From: Spartinivicinus marinus
GTDB lineage: Bacteria; Pseudomonadota; Gammaproteobacteria; Pseudomonadales; Zooshikellaceae
DNA: 64,000 nt
Direction of reading: 5' to 3'
Assembly: GCF_026309355.1 (NCBI RefSeq)
Contig: NZ_JAPJZK010000001.1
Coordinates: forward strand, 5,352,501 to 5,416,500
This document shows, piece by piece, positions 37,158-46,600 of this stretch. Both the position numbers and the translations under genes were made by a program. Under the pieces are notes generated by a model, which saw nothing but the letters and a program-made list of their open reading frames with translations, was not told the DNA's origin and searched no databases. The first letter of the stretch is position 1, and each line of letters starts with the position of its first letter.

Positions 37158-38009
37158 TTACTGCTGTGTGGCGAAAGATTCGGCTAAAATCGCGGCTTCT
37201 CTAATTCGTTGTGAGGGTGTTTTGGGGCAGCTTTTTGTCAGCAACTGGTGTATTTCTGGGTATAAGCTTGAATTCATTGCATCTGCCCCAAGAAAACCGA
37301 CGACATTGGCAAAGAAAAAGGTGTCCTTTACGGTTGTGAACTTCATTTCCTGAGCTTTTTTTACCAACTGCAGGGTCCAAGCCAGTTGTTGCTGGTTATC
37401 TTTCCCTTTAAATAAATGGGGGAAGTTTTTATTGATATGGTTTTGTAAGCGTTTATGGTATGCCGCGGTTTGTCCCTCAGCAATTCCTTGCCACTGGTTA
37501 TCGCCTAACACCAAAATACGACGGGTGTCAGTAGGCACTGGATTTGGGTTTTTAAATTGGTACCATTTATCTGCATAACAACGGAATTCTTGCACAATGC
37601 CTAGTAAATAACTGAGCTGCTGAGGAGTGGATTGCGATAAAATGGGTTCACACAAATTAGGGGCATATAGCCTGAATAAGCCTGGTTTACCGGAATGGAT
37701 TTGCACCTGCAACCACCACTGGCAGTGCTTCACTATTTCATCAAATGATGCATCGCTAAATAACACAACCCCCCAATGTTGTTTAACGCCATTTTCCAAG
37801 TAGCTATACCAGAGTTCAGAATTGCGCTCGACTTTTACCAGCTCTGGCGACTGCTCCATCATGCCTTTATATTTGGTCATCAAATACAAAGAAAAGCGAG
37901 TCGGGTTGTCATCGTGTTGATAAATCCAGCGTTTTATTGAGGGTTCTCTGACAGTATCCAGCAATAAATAACAGGGCAGGTCAGGCCAGGAAAAGTCTAA
38001 TGTTGTCAT
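37158..38009 (-). CDS. DUF4123 adaptor (T6SS effector chaperone)
   Basis: 283 residues. CYLLLDTVREPSIKRWIYQH near the N-terminus, HWGVVLFSDASFDEIVKHC in the middle and LFRLYAPNLCEPIL are the DUF4123 features. Proteins of this family load effectors on VgrG. Its ATG overlaps the vgrG stop (ATGA) and the effector gene starts 7 bases after its stop, so the three are co-translated. Confidence 0.88.
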   Translation of the reverse strand: MTTLDFSWPDLPCYLLLDTVREPSIKRWIYQHDDNPTRFSLYLMTKYKGMMEQSPELVKVERNSELWYSYLENGVKQHWGVVLFSDASFDEIVKHCQWWLQVQIHSGKPGLFRLYAPNLCEPILSQSTPQQLSYLLGIVQEFRCYADKWYQFKNPNPVPTDTRRILVLGDNQWQGIAEGQTAAYHKRLQNHINKNFPHLFKGKDNQQQLAWTLQLVKKAQEMKFTTVKDTFFFANVVGFLGADAMNSSLYPEIHQLLTKSCPKTPSQRIREAAILAESFATQQ

Positions 38010-40060
38010 GATTTATCCTGTTGTTCCTGCTCACACTCTTCACATATGAGTTGCTCCCAGTTGAAGGCTTTTTTACTGTTTTGCTTTTGTGCCGGTATAG
38101 CTAAGGGTTTCTGACCCGCTTTATCTTTATCCGCTTCAGTAGCCTGAGCAGGTTCCTGAATACTTACCCCGCTGCCACTCCCTGGGCTGCCGCCTTCATT
38201 GATTTTAATGGTGGCACCTTGAAAGGCGACACCAGATGGGTCTAATTTGGCAAAACTACCGCCGCCTTTTAAAGTGAGTTCCACTCCAGCATCAATGACG
38301 ACTTTATCACCCGCTTTAATATGGATTTCGTTACCGGCCTGGATCAGGGTTTTGCTACCAGATTTATTGTGTAAACTGTCGCCTATTGTGGTATGGCTGT
38401 CTTGTTTGATGCTGATGTATTGGTTGCCATCAATTTTTTGATGATAATGGCCTTTGACTTGTTCATAGCTGTTATTGTCCACAATTAAGTGGCGCTCGTT
38501 TTCCACGGTTTCTCGTTTATCATTTCTGACTTGGATATCCAGGTCTTTTTCGGCATGGATAAATACTTGTTCGTTGCCTTTTTTGTCTTCAAAACGAATT
38601 TCGTTAAAACCCTCACCGCCTGGGGTACTGTTGGTTTTAATGGTGGTGCGGGTTTTATGATCCGGTAGTTGATAGGGCGGTTTATCTCGGCCGTTATATA
38701 AACAGCCCATTACAATGGGTTGGTCTGGGTCGCCGTTGATAAACTTGACTAATACTTCGGTGCCAATCCGAGGTACTTGTAAGTCCCCCCAGTTTTTACC
38801 AGCCCAGTTTTGTTTAACCCGTACCCAACAAGAACTATTCTCGTCGTGTTTTCCATCTCGGTCCCAGTGGAATTGAATTTTGATGCGGCCGTATTTATCG
38901 CAATAAATTTCTTCGCCTTTAGGGCCAGTAACAAAGGCTGTTTGACTACCCCGAATTTTGGGTTTAGCCACTAAGGGCTGGGTTTTAAATTGGTGGTCTC
39001 TGGGGGTGGTCAGGATTTGATTGCGATAGCTGAAGCCTTTACCGGTGTCGTATTCTTCCAACACTTGGGTTTGGCTGCCCTCATGCACGACACCTGTCAG
39101 CAACCAATAATGATCGTAGCGGCTGTCATCGTAATTTTTCAGCATGAAGAAATGCCCGGCGGCTACATGGGGGCAATCGCTAAAACCATCGCCGGTTCTT
39201 TTGATGGCCTGATAGGCTTTGAGGGTATTTTGCGCTTTTTGTTTACCCGCCTCAGGGGTTTGATAGGATGAGTTATGCTGATAAACCGTTAAACCGCTGA
39301 GCCTTGACTGGGTGGCTTCTGCCGTGTCTTTTGTTTCCAGGTCCAGGCGGGGGCGCTCAAAGTTATAATCACGATAAATAACCGTGTTTGGGCTGGCTTT
39401 GGTGGTGACATAAAACTGGTTAATAAAATAATGGGTGGTTGCCATACCGGCCTGATATTGATACTCCAGCTCTGGGGTTACCGGAACGGGTTTAAAGCTG
39501 TAATGGCTGTCGCTGATTACCATCACACAGTTGTCGTTCGTTTGCTCAAGAAAATAGTGCAGCCCGTCTTCGGCCATCAATCGGTGAATAAAAGCTAAGT
39601 CAGATTCCTGATACTGGGTGCAGTAGATACGGGTGGGTAGCTGGCCAGTGATTTGAAACTTGAAATCGTCGGTTGTCAGCCCTGCATTTAACAGTACTTG
39701 TCGGATAATGGCATCAGCCGTGAGCTGTTGGAAAATCTTTAAATTGACTCGGTAGTGGAGCAAAGACACTTTTGGCGTCAGCTCAAACCGATAGCTGCAG
39801 AAACGACCAATAGGGTCCGACACTTCATTGGCATGAATAATACCGTTAATGTAACGGGGTTCGTCAGCCGTATGGATAACTAACTGGGCAGGCCGCTGGA
39901 GAATTTCATCAAGGTCCAGATCAAAATTTTCGCAGACAGTGTCGATAGTAAACACATAAGGGCGGGAGATGCCTTCTTGTCCATCAAACTGGACTACCCG
40001 AAGTGTGTCTTCAACCCCTTTGATGGTAAAGGTAAAACGACTTTGGTTTCCTAGATCCAT
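38006..40060 (-). CDS. vgrG: Type VI secretion spike protein VgrG
   Basis: 684 residues: gp27-like N-terminal part (about 1-380; SDLAFIHRLMAEDGLHYFLE is a hallmark), gp5 OB fold (about 385-470; WVRVKQNWAGKNWGDLQVPR and GTEVLVKFINGDPDQPIVMG) and a beta-helix of repeated short strands (about 500-610; QAGNEIHIKAGDKVVIDAG). The last 60 residues are a disordered extension with a CEECEQE motif that may hold the adaptor or effector. It is the first gene of the operon; the effector, adaptor and immunity genes follow. The core T6SS genes are not in the window. Confidence 0.95.
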   Translation of the reverse strand: MDLGNQSRFTFTIKGVEDTLRVVQFDGQEGISRPYVFTIDTVCENFDLDLDEILQRPAQLVIHTADEPRYINGIIHANEVSDPIGRFCSYRFELTPKVSLLHYRVNLKIFQQLTADAIIRQVLLNAGLTTDDFKFQITGQLPTRIYCTQYQESDLAFIHRLMAEDGLHYFLEQTNDNCVMVISDSHYSFKPVPVTPELEYQYQAGMATTHYFINQFYVTTKASPNTVIYRDYNFERPRLDLETKDTAEATQSRLSGLTVYQHNSSYQTPEAGKQKAQNTLKAYQAIKRTGDGFSDCPHVAAGHFFMLKNYDDSRYDHYWLLTGVVHEGSQTQVLEEYDTGKGFSYRNQILTTPRDHQFKTQPLVAKPKIRGSQTAFVTGPKGEEIYCDKYGRIKIQFHWDRDGKHDENSSCWVRVKQNWAGKNWGDLQVPRIGTEVLVKFINGDPDQPIVMGCLYNGRDKPPYQLPDHKTRTTIKTNSTPGGEGFNEIRFEDKKGNEQVFIHAEKDLDIQVRNDKRETVENERHLIVDNNSYEQVKGHYHQKIDGNQYISIKQDSHTTIGDSLHNKSGSKTLIQAGNEIHIKAGDKVVIDAGVELTLKGGGSFAKLDPSGVAFQGATIKINEGGSPGSGSGVSIQEPAQATEADKDKAGQKPLAIPAQKQNSKKAFNWEQLICEECEQEQQDKS

Positions 40061-40570
40061 GGCTGACCTTTAATCAATAGGTGTTGCAAAAGCTAATGGA
40101 TATGAACCACTAGACTTATTTTATGCCGCCTTTTGCGTCACCCTCATAATTAATAAAGAAAGACTGGTGGCTACATTAAAAGGCAAAGGTTAAAAGCGCA
40201 AGGGTAGGAACGGTAAGTTAGTAACAAAACGACAGATAAATACTTTTAAATTCCCTAAAAAACATTCTCATTGGTTATATTTAATTTGAGTTGATGGTTT
40301 TTTGGTCTATATTTACCCTGCGCGAATAATTTAAGTCAGTTGATTTATTAACCTCTGTTTTCTGAGATTTACCCCTTATTTCAGCTGCTTATATAAGCTA
40401 ATGGTATGAACCTTCAGGTAGTCTTGTTACTCGAATGATCTATACATGAGCAGATTACTGTCTCCCCATGGATGGCTAATTGTAGTAATACCATGTTTAA
40501 ACATGAAACATGGGCGAAGAGGGTGTTGCAAGTCCAGTAGTTTTGCGACAGCCTCCTAATGGAGGGGATT
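40061..40570. other. Divergent intergenic region, vgrG / His-rich protein
   Basis: No gene found. It holds the vgrG promoter. A perfect 14-bp palindrome CATGTTTAAACATG lies at 40492-40505, nested in an 8-bp hairpin (CCATGTTT/AAACATGG, 40491-40513) and 65 bases before the next start: a possible operator or terminator. ATGAACCACTAG (about 40102) is a half-site of the repeat family at 41025. Confidence 0.45.
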
Positions 40571-41014
40571 ATGAAGAAAAGCATTATTATCGGTGCAGCT
40601 CTTGCTAGCCTGTTAATGTCAGGTTCGAGCTACGCCATTGATATTAGTGTCAGTGTTGGTGTGGGTAATGCCCGGATTTTTGCAAGCAGTCATCATAGCA
40701 GGCCCTATTATGTTGATCGGGTACGCCATGTTCACCGCCATAGTGCCCATTGTGGTCACTTCAAGCCAAGACACCATTATCGCAACCATCGCAATCGCCA
40801 TTACCGCCAACGGCATGGCTATTATGAACAACGACGTTACCACCAGCCCAGACGCTATTATCGTGAGCCAAGTGGGGTTATTTATTATCGGTCAAATAAT
40901 CAAGGTCGATATCCCGTAAAGCAGTATCATGGTGGTGGGGTCTATAAAGGCAAAACCATTCGCTATTTACCTAATGGTACCGTGATCGAAAAACGCCGGT
41001 ATTATCGGTATTAG
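40571..41014 (+). CDS. Exported His/Arg/Tyr-rich protein
   Basis: 147 residues. Signal peptide MKKSIIIGAALASLLMSGSSYA, then a mature part very rich in His, Arg and Tyr (RHYRQRHGYYEQRRYHQPRR). The end (GVYKGKTIRYLPNGTVIEKR) looks like a small SH3-like or RcnB-like domain. It may bind metal or nucleic acid in the periplasm; no family is recognised. The ATG at 40571 is chosen because GGAGGGG precedes it; an ATG at 40559 lacks this. Confidence 0.7.
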   Translation: MKKSIIIGAALASLLMSGSSYAIDISVSVGVGNARIFASSHHSRPYYVDRVRHVHRHSAHCGHFKPRHHYRNHRNRHYRQRHGYYEQRRYHQPRRYYREPSGVIYYRSNNQGRYPVKQYHGGGVYKGKTIRYLPNGTVIEKRRYYRY

Positions 41015-41024
41015 TATTAATAGT

Positions 41025-41073
41025 TAGTGGGCCATGCGCAAAAGAAGGTAACAACTTTACGCATGGACCACTA
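41025..41073. repeat. Inverted repeat of the ACCACTAG family
   Basis: TAGTGG-g-CCATGCG-c-AAA and TTT-a-CGCATGG-a-CCACTA form a stem of 16 pairs with three mismatches around a 13-base loop. It lies directly after the His-rich gene and could act as terminator, but a similar element stands at 43369-43445 with no gene end near. It may therefore be a small dispersed element. Confidence 0.6.
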
Positions 41074-41105
41074 GAGATACTTTTAATCGCTAGGGCGAGA
41101 GCGGA

Positions 41106-42023
41106 TCAATCAGCAGCATCTATTAAATCATCATTTCGACAACTATTTTTTAGGTGGCCTTTACGAGTTGGCATGGCAATGAGTGCACCGACAACAATTG
41201 CTATACAGGCAAATAATACGTTGATAGTGGCTGTTGCTTGATTAAATAGAATTAAAATAATAGTTGATATCAATGGGGTGCTATAGGCAAGTACACTTAA
41301 TAATTGCAAATTACCGTGTTTTACTCCGTGATCCCAAGTAAAAAAGGCGATTCCAATCGGGCCAATACCTAAACCAATAATACTCAACCATTGAAATAAA
41401 TTCAGTTGCCAGTTTGCCTCTTCTAACAATAAGTGAAAAATGGTTGCTAGCAATGCGACACAGCCACAAAATAACCCCACCGTGTCCGTTGGCACATTTT
41501 TAATAAATCGACTGGCAACTGAATAGCCAGACCATATTAAGGCACACCCAAATGCAGCAATATAGCCAATACTATATTGTAAATTTAGGCTGGCGTTATT
41601 ATTGCTAATTAACAGCCAGCAGCCAAAAAAGGCAACAATTGCCCCAACAATATAGCGTTTTAATAATGTTTCATTGGGTAATAGTGAGGAAAATAATACG
41701 ATAAACAAAGGCCATAAATAGCTTATTAAACTGACATCGACGATCGGTGCGTTTTTAATCGCAAAAAAATAACATAAATGAAAACCAAATAACCCTCCAA
41801 TCCCTATAAACCAGGCTAACGGAGGCTGTTTAGCAATAGTTATTAAAGACTGTTTGAAAATAGCCCACTTAGTGAGCATGAGTAAAAATGCAATACCAAA
41901 GGTTAGCGCCAATAATTGAAAAGGAGGAATAGGGCCGGCTAATTGCGACAATAATGCTAAGGTTCCCCATAAAATGATTGATATCGAGCCAACAATGGTG
42001 GATTGCCATTGAGTGAGTTGCAT
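41106..42023 (-). CDS. DMT/EamA family transporter
   Basis: 305 residues with about ten membrane segments in two related halves. LISYLWPLFIVLFSSLL in the first half and GYIAAFGCALIWSGYSVASR at the start of the second are EamA features. The plan resembles amino-acid exporters such as YddG. Lies downstream of an AraC-type regulator on the same strand, which may control it. Substrate unknown. Confidence 0.85.
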   Translation of the reverse strand: MQLTQWQSTIVGSISIILWGTLALLSQLAGPIPPFQLLALTFGIAFLLMLTKWAIFKQSLITIAKQPPLAWFIGIGGLFGFHLCYFFAIKNAPIVDVSLISYLWPLFIVLFSSLLPNETLLKRYIVGAIVAFFGCWLLISNNNASLNLQYSIGYIAAFGCALIWSGYSVASRFIKNVPTDTVGLFCGCVALLATIFHLLLEEANWQLNLFQWLSIIGLGIGPIGIAFFTWDHGVKHGNLQLLSVLAYSTPLISTIILILFNQATATINVLFACIAIVVGALIAMPTRKGHLKNSCRNDDLIDAAD

Positions 42024-42152
42024 ATAAAAACTACCTGATTCGCTTGAAGGTGTAGAGATGCCCTTTAGATTATTCCAAGCAGGCAGGGTTTGTCTTTGCC
42101 GAAAAGGTGTTTTACTTTGCTGATATGGTGGTGAGATAACAATATATTTGGG

Positions 42153-42923
42153 CTAGCGGTAGTAACGAGGAGCATGACCAAAGTACCGACGAAAACGATC
42201 ACTGAAAGCTGATAAATTACTATAACCCACGGACTCTGCTATTTTTTGGATGGGCAAATTAGAAGTTCTCAATAGGTGTTGTGCTTGTTCCATCCGGAGT
42301 TGAAGCTGGTAATGAAGCGGGGGTAAGCCATAAGCCTTTTTGAATACGGTTGATAACTGTCTAGGGCTGAGGTGAACCAGTGCAGCGAGTTGCCCAAGGG
42401 TGAGGTTTTCAGTATAGTGGGAGTCAATGTATTGCTTCACCAAAGTGGCTCTTGAGTCTGCTTTTAATAAGCCGTTATTTCCTTGCTCGTGTAGTAACTG
42501 TATCAGCAGCTGTATCATTGAGCTTAATATCGGTGTATTTGGACTCATTTGATGAATAGCCAGTTCCTGGTTTAAAAATTGAGCATAATTAGCAATGCTG
42601 TTATTCATTGGAATCACAGAAGGCAGTTGTTCAATCAAATATGAAAAGCTACTTGGAACGTCAGCGACTAAAAATAGATTGCCTGCCTGACCTTCAAAGG
42701 TATGGTCAGCACCCGCAGGGATAATCGCACAATGCTGTTGATTCACCCATTGTTCATTCCGATTTAGCTTTAAATACAATTGCCCCGCAACCGGTAAAAT
42801 TAGTTGATGAAAGTCATGATGGTGGGTAAGTGCACCTGCTTGGTATCGTCTTTGCTCTAGGACTAGGGTAGATGAGTCATTCATGGTACGGCTAATGTGA
42901 GTTTTTTTTACTATACCTGACAT
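42153..42923 (-). CDS. AraC-family transcriptional regulator
   Basis: 256 residues with an N-terminal cupin-type sensor domain (RRYQAGALTHHHDFHQLILP) and a C-terminal AraC DNA-binding domain with two helix-turn-helix units: LTLGQLAALVHLSPRQLSTV and IQKIAESVGYSNLSAFSDRF. The H-H-H in the sensor suggests a metal or small ligand site. The frame is open to 43037 (GTG), but ATG at 42923 or 42887 is more likely. Probably regulates the EamA transporter gene downstream. Confidence 0.88.
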   Translation of the reverse strand: MSGIVKKTHISRTMNDSSTLVLEQRRYQAGALTHHHDFHQLILPVAGQLYLKLNRNEQWVNQQHCAIIPAGADHTFEGQAGNLFLVADVPSSFSYLIEQLPSVIPMNNSIANYAQFLNQELAIHQMSPNTPILSSMIQLLIQLLHEQGNNGLLKADSRATLVKQYIDSHYTENLTLGQLAALVHLSPRQLSTVFKKAYGLPPLHYQLQLRMEQAQHLLRTSNLPIQKIAESVGYSNLSAFSDRFRRYFGHAPRYYR

Positions 42924-43040
42924 GAGGTGATGTTTGAACCATTTAGCCCTGTAACAAGCTAAGTTGATATGGCTGAGATAATTGTCAATGGTGAAGCAGA
43001 GGTCTCTACTGGATTTGTACCCCACAATCAAAGGCACTGC

Positions 43041-43074
43041 TCTTATAAATATTAGAGTCTTATAAATATTAGAG
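43041..43074. repeat. Perfect tandem duplication of 17 bp
   Basis: TCTTATAAATATTAGAG occurs twice back to back, upstream of the AraC regulator gene. May duplicate a -10 region (TATAAAT) or an operator. Confidence 0.8.
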
Positions 43075-43368
43075 ATGTCTTAGAAGGGATAATCGAACAA
43101 GTTTATACCAATTACATAGGAATCACACAAGCTGTGTTTTAAAGAGTTGTTAGCGATTATTTGAAAAATACAAGTGTTTTTACAAACTTTACGCGGCTTG
43201 TGTGGATGTTAAGGAATACTTAGGCACCTTAGTCTCAACAAAACTGTTGCTAATATTTATAAAAAAATAATTTGATTAATGTTAAGCACTTTCAAATAAA
43301 ACAACTGATTTAAAATTAATTTGCTAGTAGTTACTTCTTTATAATATCTTCTTCTCAATAAAATAATG

Positions 43369-43445
43369 CTAGTGGTGTGTATGTGGAGTGGTGCGTATAT
43401 GGTTTGTATGTAAAGTTATTACCATTTTTACGTATGTACCACTAG
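43369..43445. repeat. Second inverted repeat of the ACCACTAG family
   Basis: CTAGTGG at the left and CCACTAG at the right end; TTTACGTATG-ACCACTAG resembles the right arm of the element at 41025-41073. The left arm holds a tandem 16-bp imperfect duplication (AGTGGTGTGTATGTGG, then AGTGGTGCGTATATGG). Confidence 0.5.
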
Positions 43446-43623
43446 TAGTTATCATATTCGTAAATGACTTTTGCTAACTTATTTTGGTGATAATTCAAGT
43501 GTTGTATAGCCAAAATTATTCGTCATCTTCATTTCCCTCCTGGTGTTAACAAGCGTCAGGCTTAAAAAGTCATTTGCTGTGGGTAACCGGTAGTGCTTTG
43601 TTGTAAAAAAGAGGTTATTAATT

Positions 43624-46600
43624 ATGCCAACTGATAAAAATGCTGGTACGTCAGCACCAATAGTCGATCTTAGTCGCCTTAGTTTTGAAGATAAACTGGC
43701 TAACTTTATTTTAGCAACTGCCTACTCGAATGAGCATGTTGAGGGTTGGGTAGAAAATGTAGGGTCAGAAGAGCCACCCAATAAAAAATTAAGTGAAAAT
43801 AAGAAAAGAGAGTTGCTTAATATTGCCAAACAAAAATTTACCGAAAAAGTGGCTAAATATGTGGAAGCCTGGCAACCCTATTTACAAGATGGGCAGCAAC
43901 TCAATGTTAGGGCATATGTTGAAAACACGTCATTTGAAGCACAATTTAAGGCAGCGGTAGAAGGTAAGTTAGATATTAATGTCTTAAGTGCTCAGCAATT
44001 AGCTGACTATATGAACCATCCTGAAACTATTCCAGGAATTGATGAGGCATCAGTAGAAAAAATTAAAAAGATACTGCCAAAGGAAATGAAAAAAGGCTTG
44101 GCGCCGGGTGGGGCCAGTGAAATTCATTATGATACCGTTGCAGTGACGGTCATTGATCGTACCCTGTATATTGCCTCTAATACCAAAACCCGTAAAGGCG
44201 TGACGCCAGGGGGGGCACCGACTACTGTTAATGGGTTGGGAGAGCAAAATACTTATCTGTCTTATTCGCTTTTTAATGATAGCGAAACCCCTGTAGTGGG
44301 TATTGAAGGCAACCAAGCCGCAAACCGAATTGCTGTGGTTGAGCAGTTACAGCAGGAGTTCCAAGGCATTGCTGATTTTGACAAGGTAGTCTTTATTGGT
44401 ATTGGTGCTACGCCTCAATCGGCTGCTGAAGCTGCAAAACCTCATGCTGAAATGCAGCTTATCTCTTTTCTGCAAAAGCAAAATAAACCGATCAATGGAC
44501 TCTCCTTTGGTATTTCAAAGCCGGCTTGTGTTTCCTGTGAGACAAAGCTAACAGAGTATGAAATACAATACCGTAATGGCAGCGACACGGGTGAAGGAAA
44601 AAATACCAACCCTAAAAACTGGCTTGCACCTGAAAGTATTCAAACGGAAAGTGGTGAGGTAAAGATTATTCATGAAGTTGAATTTGGCCGTGGTCAACTG
44701 ATGAATGAATATCGCTCGTTGGCGGTCAATCGTTGGCGTCGACCTTCACAAGAGAGTCTTGCTCGTCCTGCAGGAAGCAAGGTAACGGAAAATAGCTATA
44801 ACAAAAATATTATTGTTCAGGTGGACGGTGACCCTGTTAGTTTTCAGGCGGCACTCAATCTTTATCAAAAATACCCTACAGGAAAAGTACAATGGTTGCA
44901 GTGGAACCCAACTAAAGGCGCTATTATCGACGCGGTTTCAGGCCAAACGGCCCAGTTAACAGCAGGTCAGCAAGATCAGTTGCTATTAATCGGCCATTCT
45001 GATGCCTCATTTTCAGGGGCTATATTAAATCGTGGAACCACGTTAGCTGGAATGGACGCAAACCACTTGACCTCAGCTATATTTGAGCAAGGATTGAAGC
45101 AAGGGTTACCACAAAAAATCAGTTTGATCGCCTGTGGTCTAGGGGCAACCGATTCAAATAATGGTGCTCGATTTGTCTCAGAGGTGGCTAACAAAATAGC
45201 TGACCTGGCTCCTAATGCAAAAGTGAAAATTTCGGCACAAGACACCCTGGTAAGAATTAATACAGCTGGGCAGCGGGAAACGCTACGCTTTTTGGAAGAT
45301 GGTAGGGTGACATGGAAAGCAGGTGATCATCAGCATAAAGTCATTATTAATACCAATGGTGCGGGCGGTGTTGATGATCATGTTGTGCGTGGATATGGTG
45401 AGGGTGAAATCAGTATTGATCGGGTCAGTCAGGCACAATTAGCCGATGTAAAATTGGAAGATGCTTTAGCTAAGGTTAAGCATTCAGCATCTGATTTAGC
45501 GGGCGTAAACAGTGACGCTTTTTTTGAGCCTGCTAATGAGTTAAAAGCAGCTAAGCTGTATGACCTTAAGCTGGCCAAGCAGTTTGTTGAGTCAAAACTA
45601 ACTGCGATAGGCAAGCAGCCTAATGACTTTGTTGATTTTGCCGATGGAACAGATTTCAAGTCTGGTCGACTAGTTGTTCAATATCAAGATGGCCAACAGT
45701 TGTTAACCCAGACTATTGATGTTGATGCCAATCAATTTCGTACCTTTAAAACCATCAGTCGTTTTCGCCAAGAACTAGCCAGGAGGACTGCACATACCTC
45801 ACGTGCCTTAGGCATTTTTATGAGCTTAAAAGGGCTGGAAAGCTTATCCAATGCATTAGAAAAAGGGGATGCTGCTGCAATTGCGGCTAACTCAGCATTA
45901 ACACTGTATGGTTTTGGGGAGTTGGCAAATGCGCCACAAAAAATAGTCACGGGTGCAGGAAAGTTATTAGCAAAAGCGACGACTTATACAGCAAGTGGCT
46001 TATCCGATATTGCCGCAAGAAAAGCAGCCCCCGAACTCGCTAAACTGTTCACCAGTGTCAGTCAATCCGGTGCAGCAGGTATTAGGAGTTTTAGCAAATT
46101 ATTGGGTAGAGCCACCCCGCTGATTGGTATAGGGTTGGGGGTTCATGGCATGATTGAGGATTTAAAAGACCCAGACAAAGTCAGAGGTGTCGTCAATTTT
46201 GCTCTAGACTTTTTAGCGACTGCAACGGGGGTGCTTGCTTCAATTCCTTCCCCGTTATCACCACTGTTTGAAGCGATGTCGATAGGTTTTACGTTAGTAA
46301 GAATCGGGTTTGGTACACTATACGACAGTATAAAACAAAAAATGAGTGAGGTGCCCGATGATGCCTCCTGGCAAGAACGGGCAGAGGCTTTTTTTGTTGG
46401 CTTAGGTGATGGTATTGAAAAGCTGTTTTATGAATTTCACCCAATTGGTAATATCTTAAATGCCATTCAACGTAGTGAATCGCTGGAAAATCAGTATCGA
46501 GAAGATACACAACTATTGTCGCTGTTAGCAGACTATCGAAATTACTATAGTATTATCGAAGCAGAAGAGGGGGGGGCTGCTACAATTGATTTTGCCAATG

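Larger units (their letters stand above)
43038..43623. other. Long AT-rich gap before the large toxin gene
   Basis: 586 bases without a gene. It contains a perfect tandem 17-bp duplication (43041-43074) and an inverted repeat of the ACCACTAG family (43369-43445), both listed. The toxin promoter must lie here. Confidence 0.45.
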
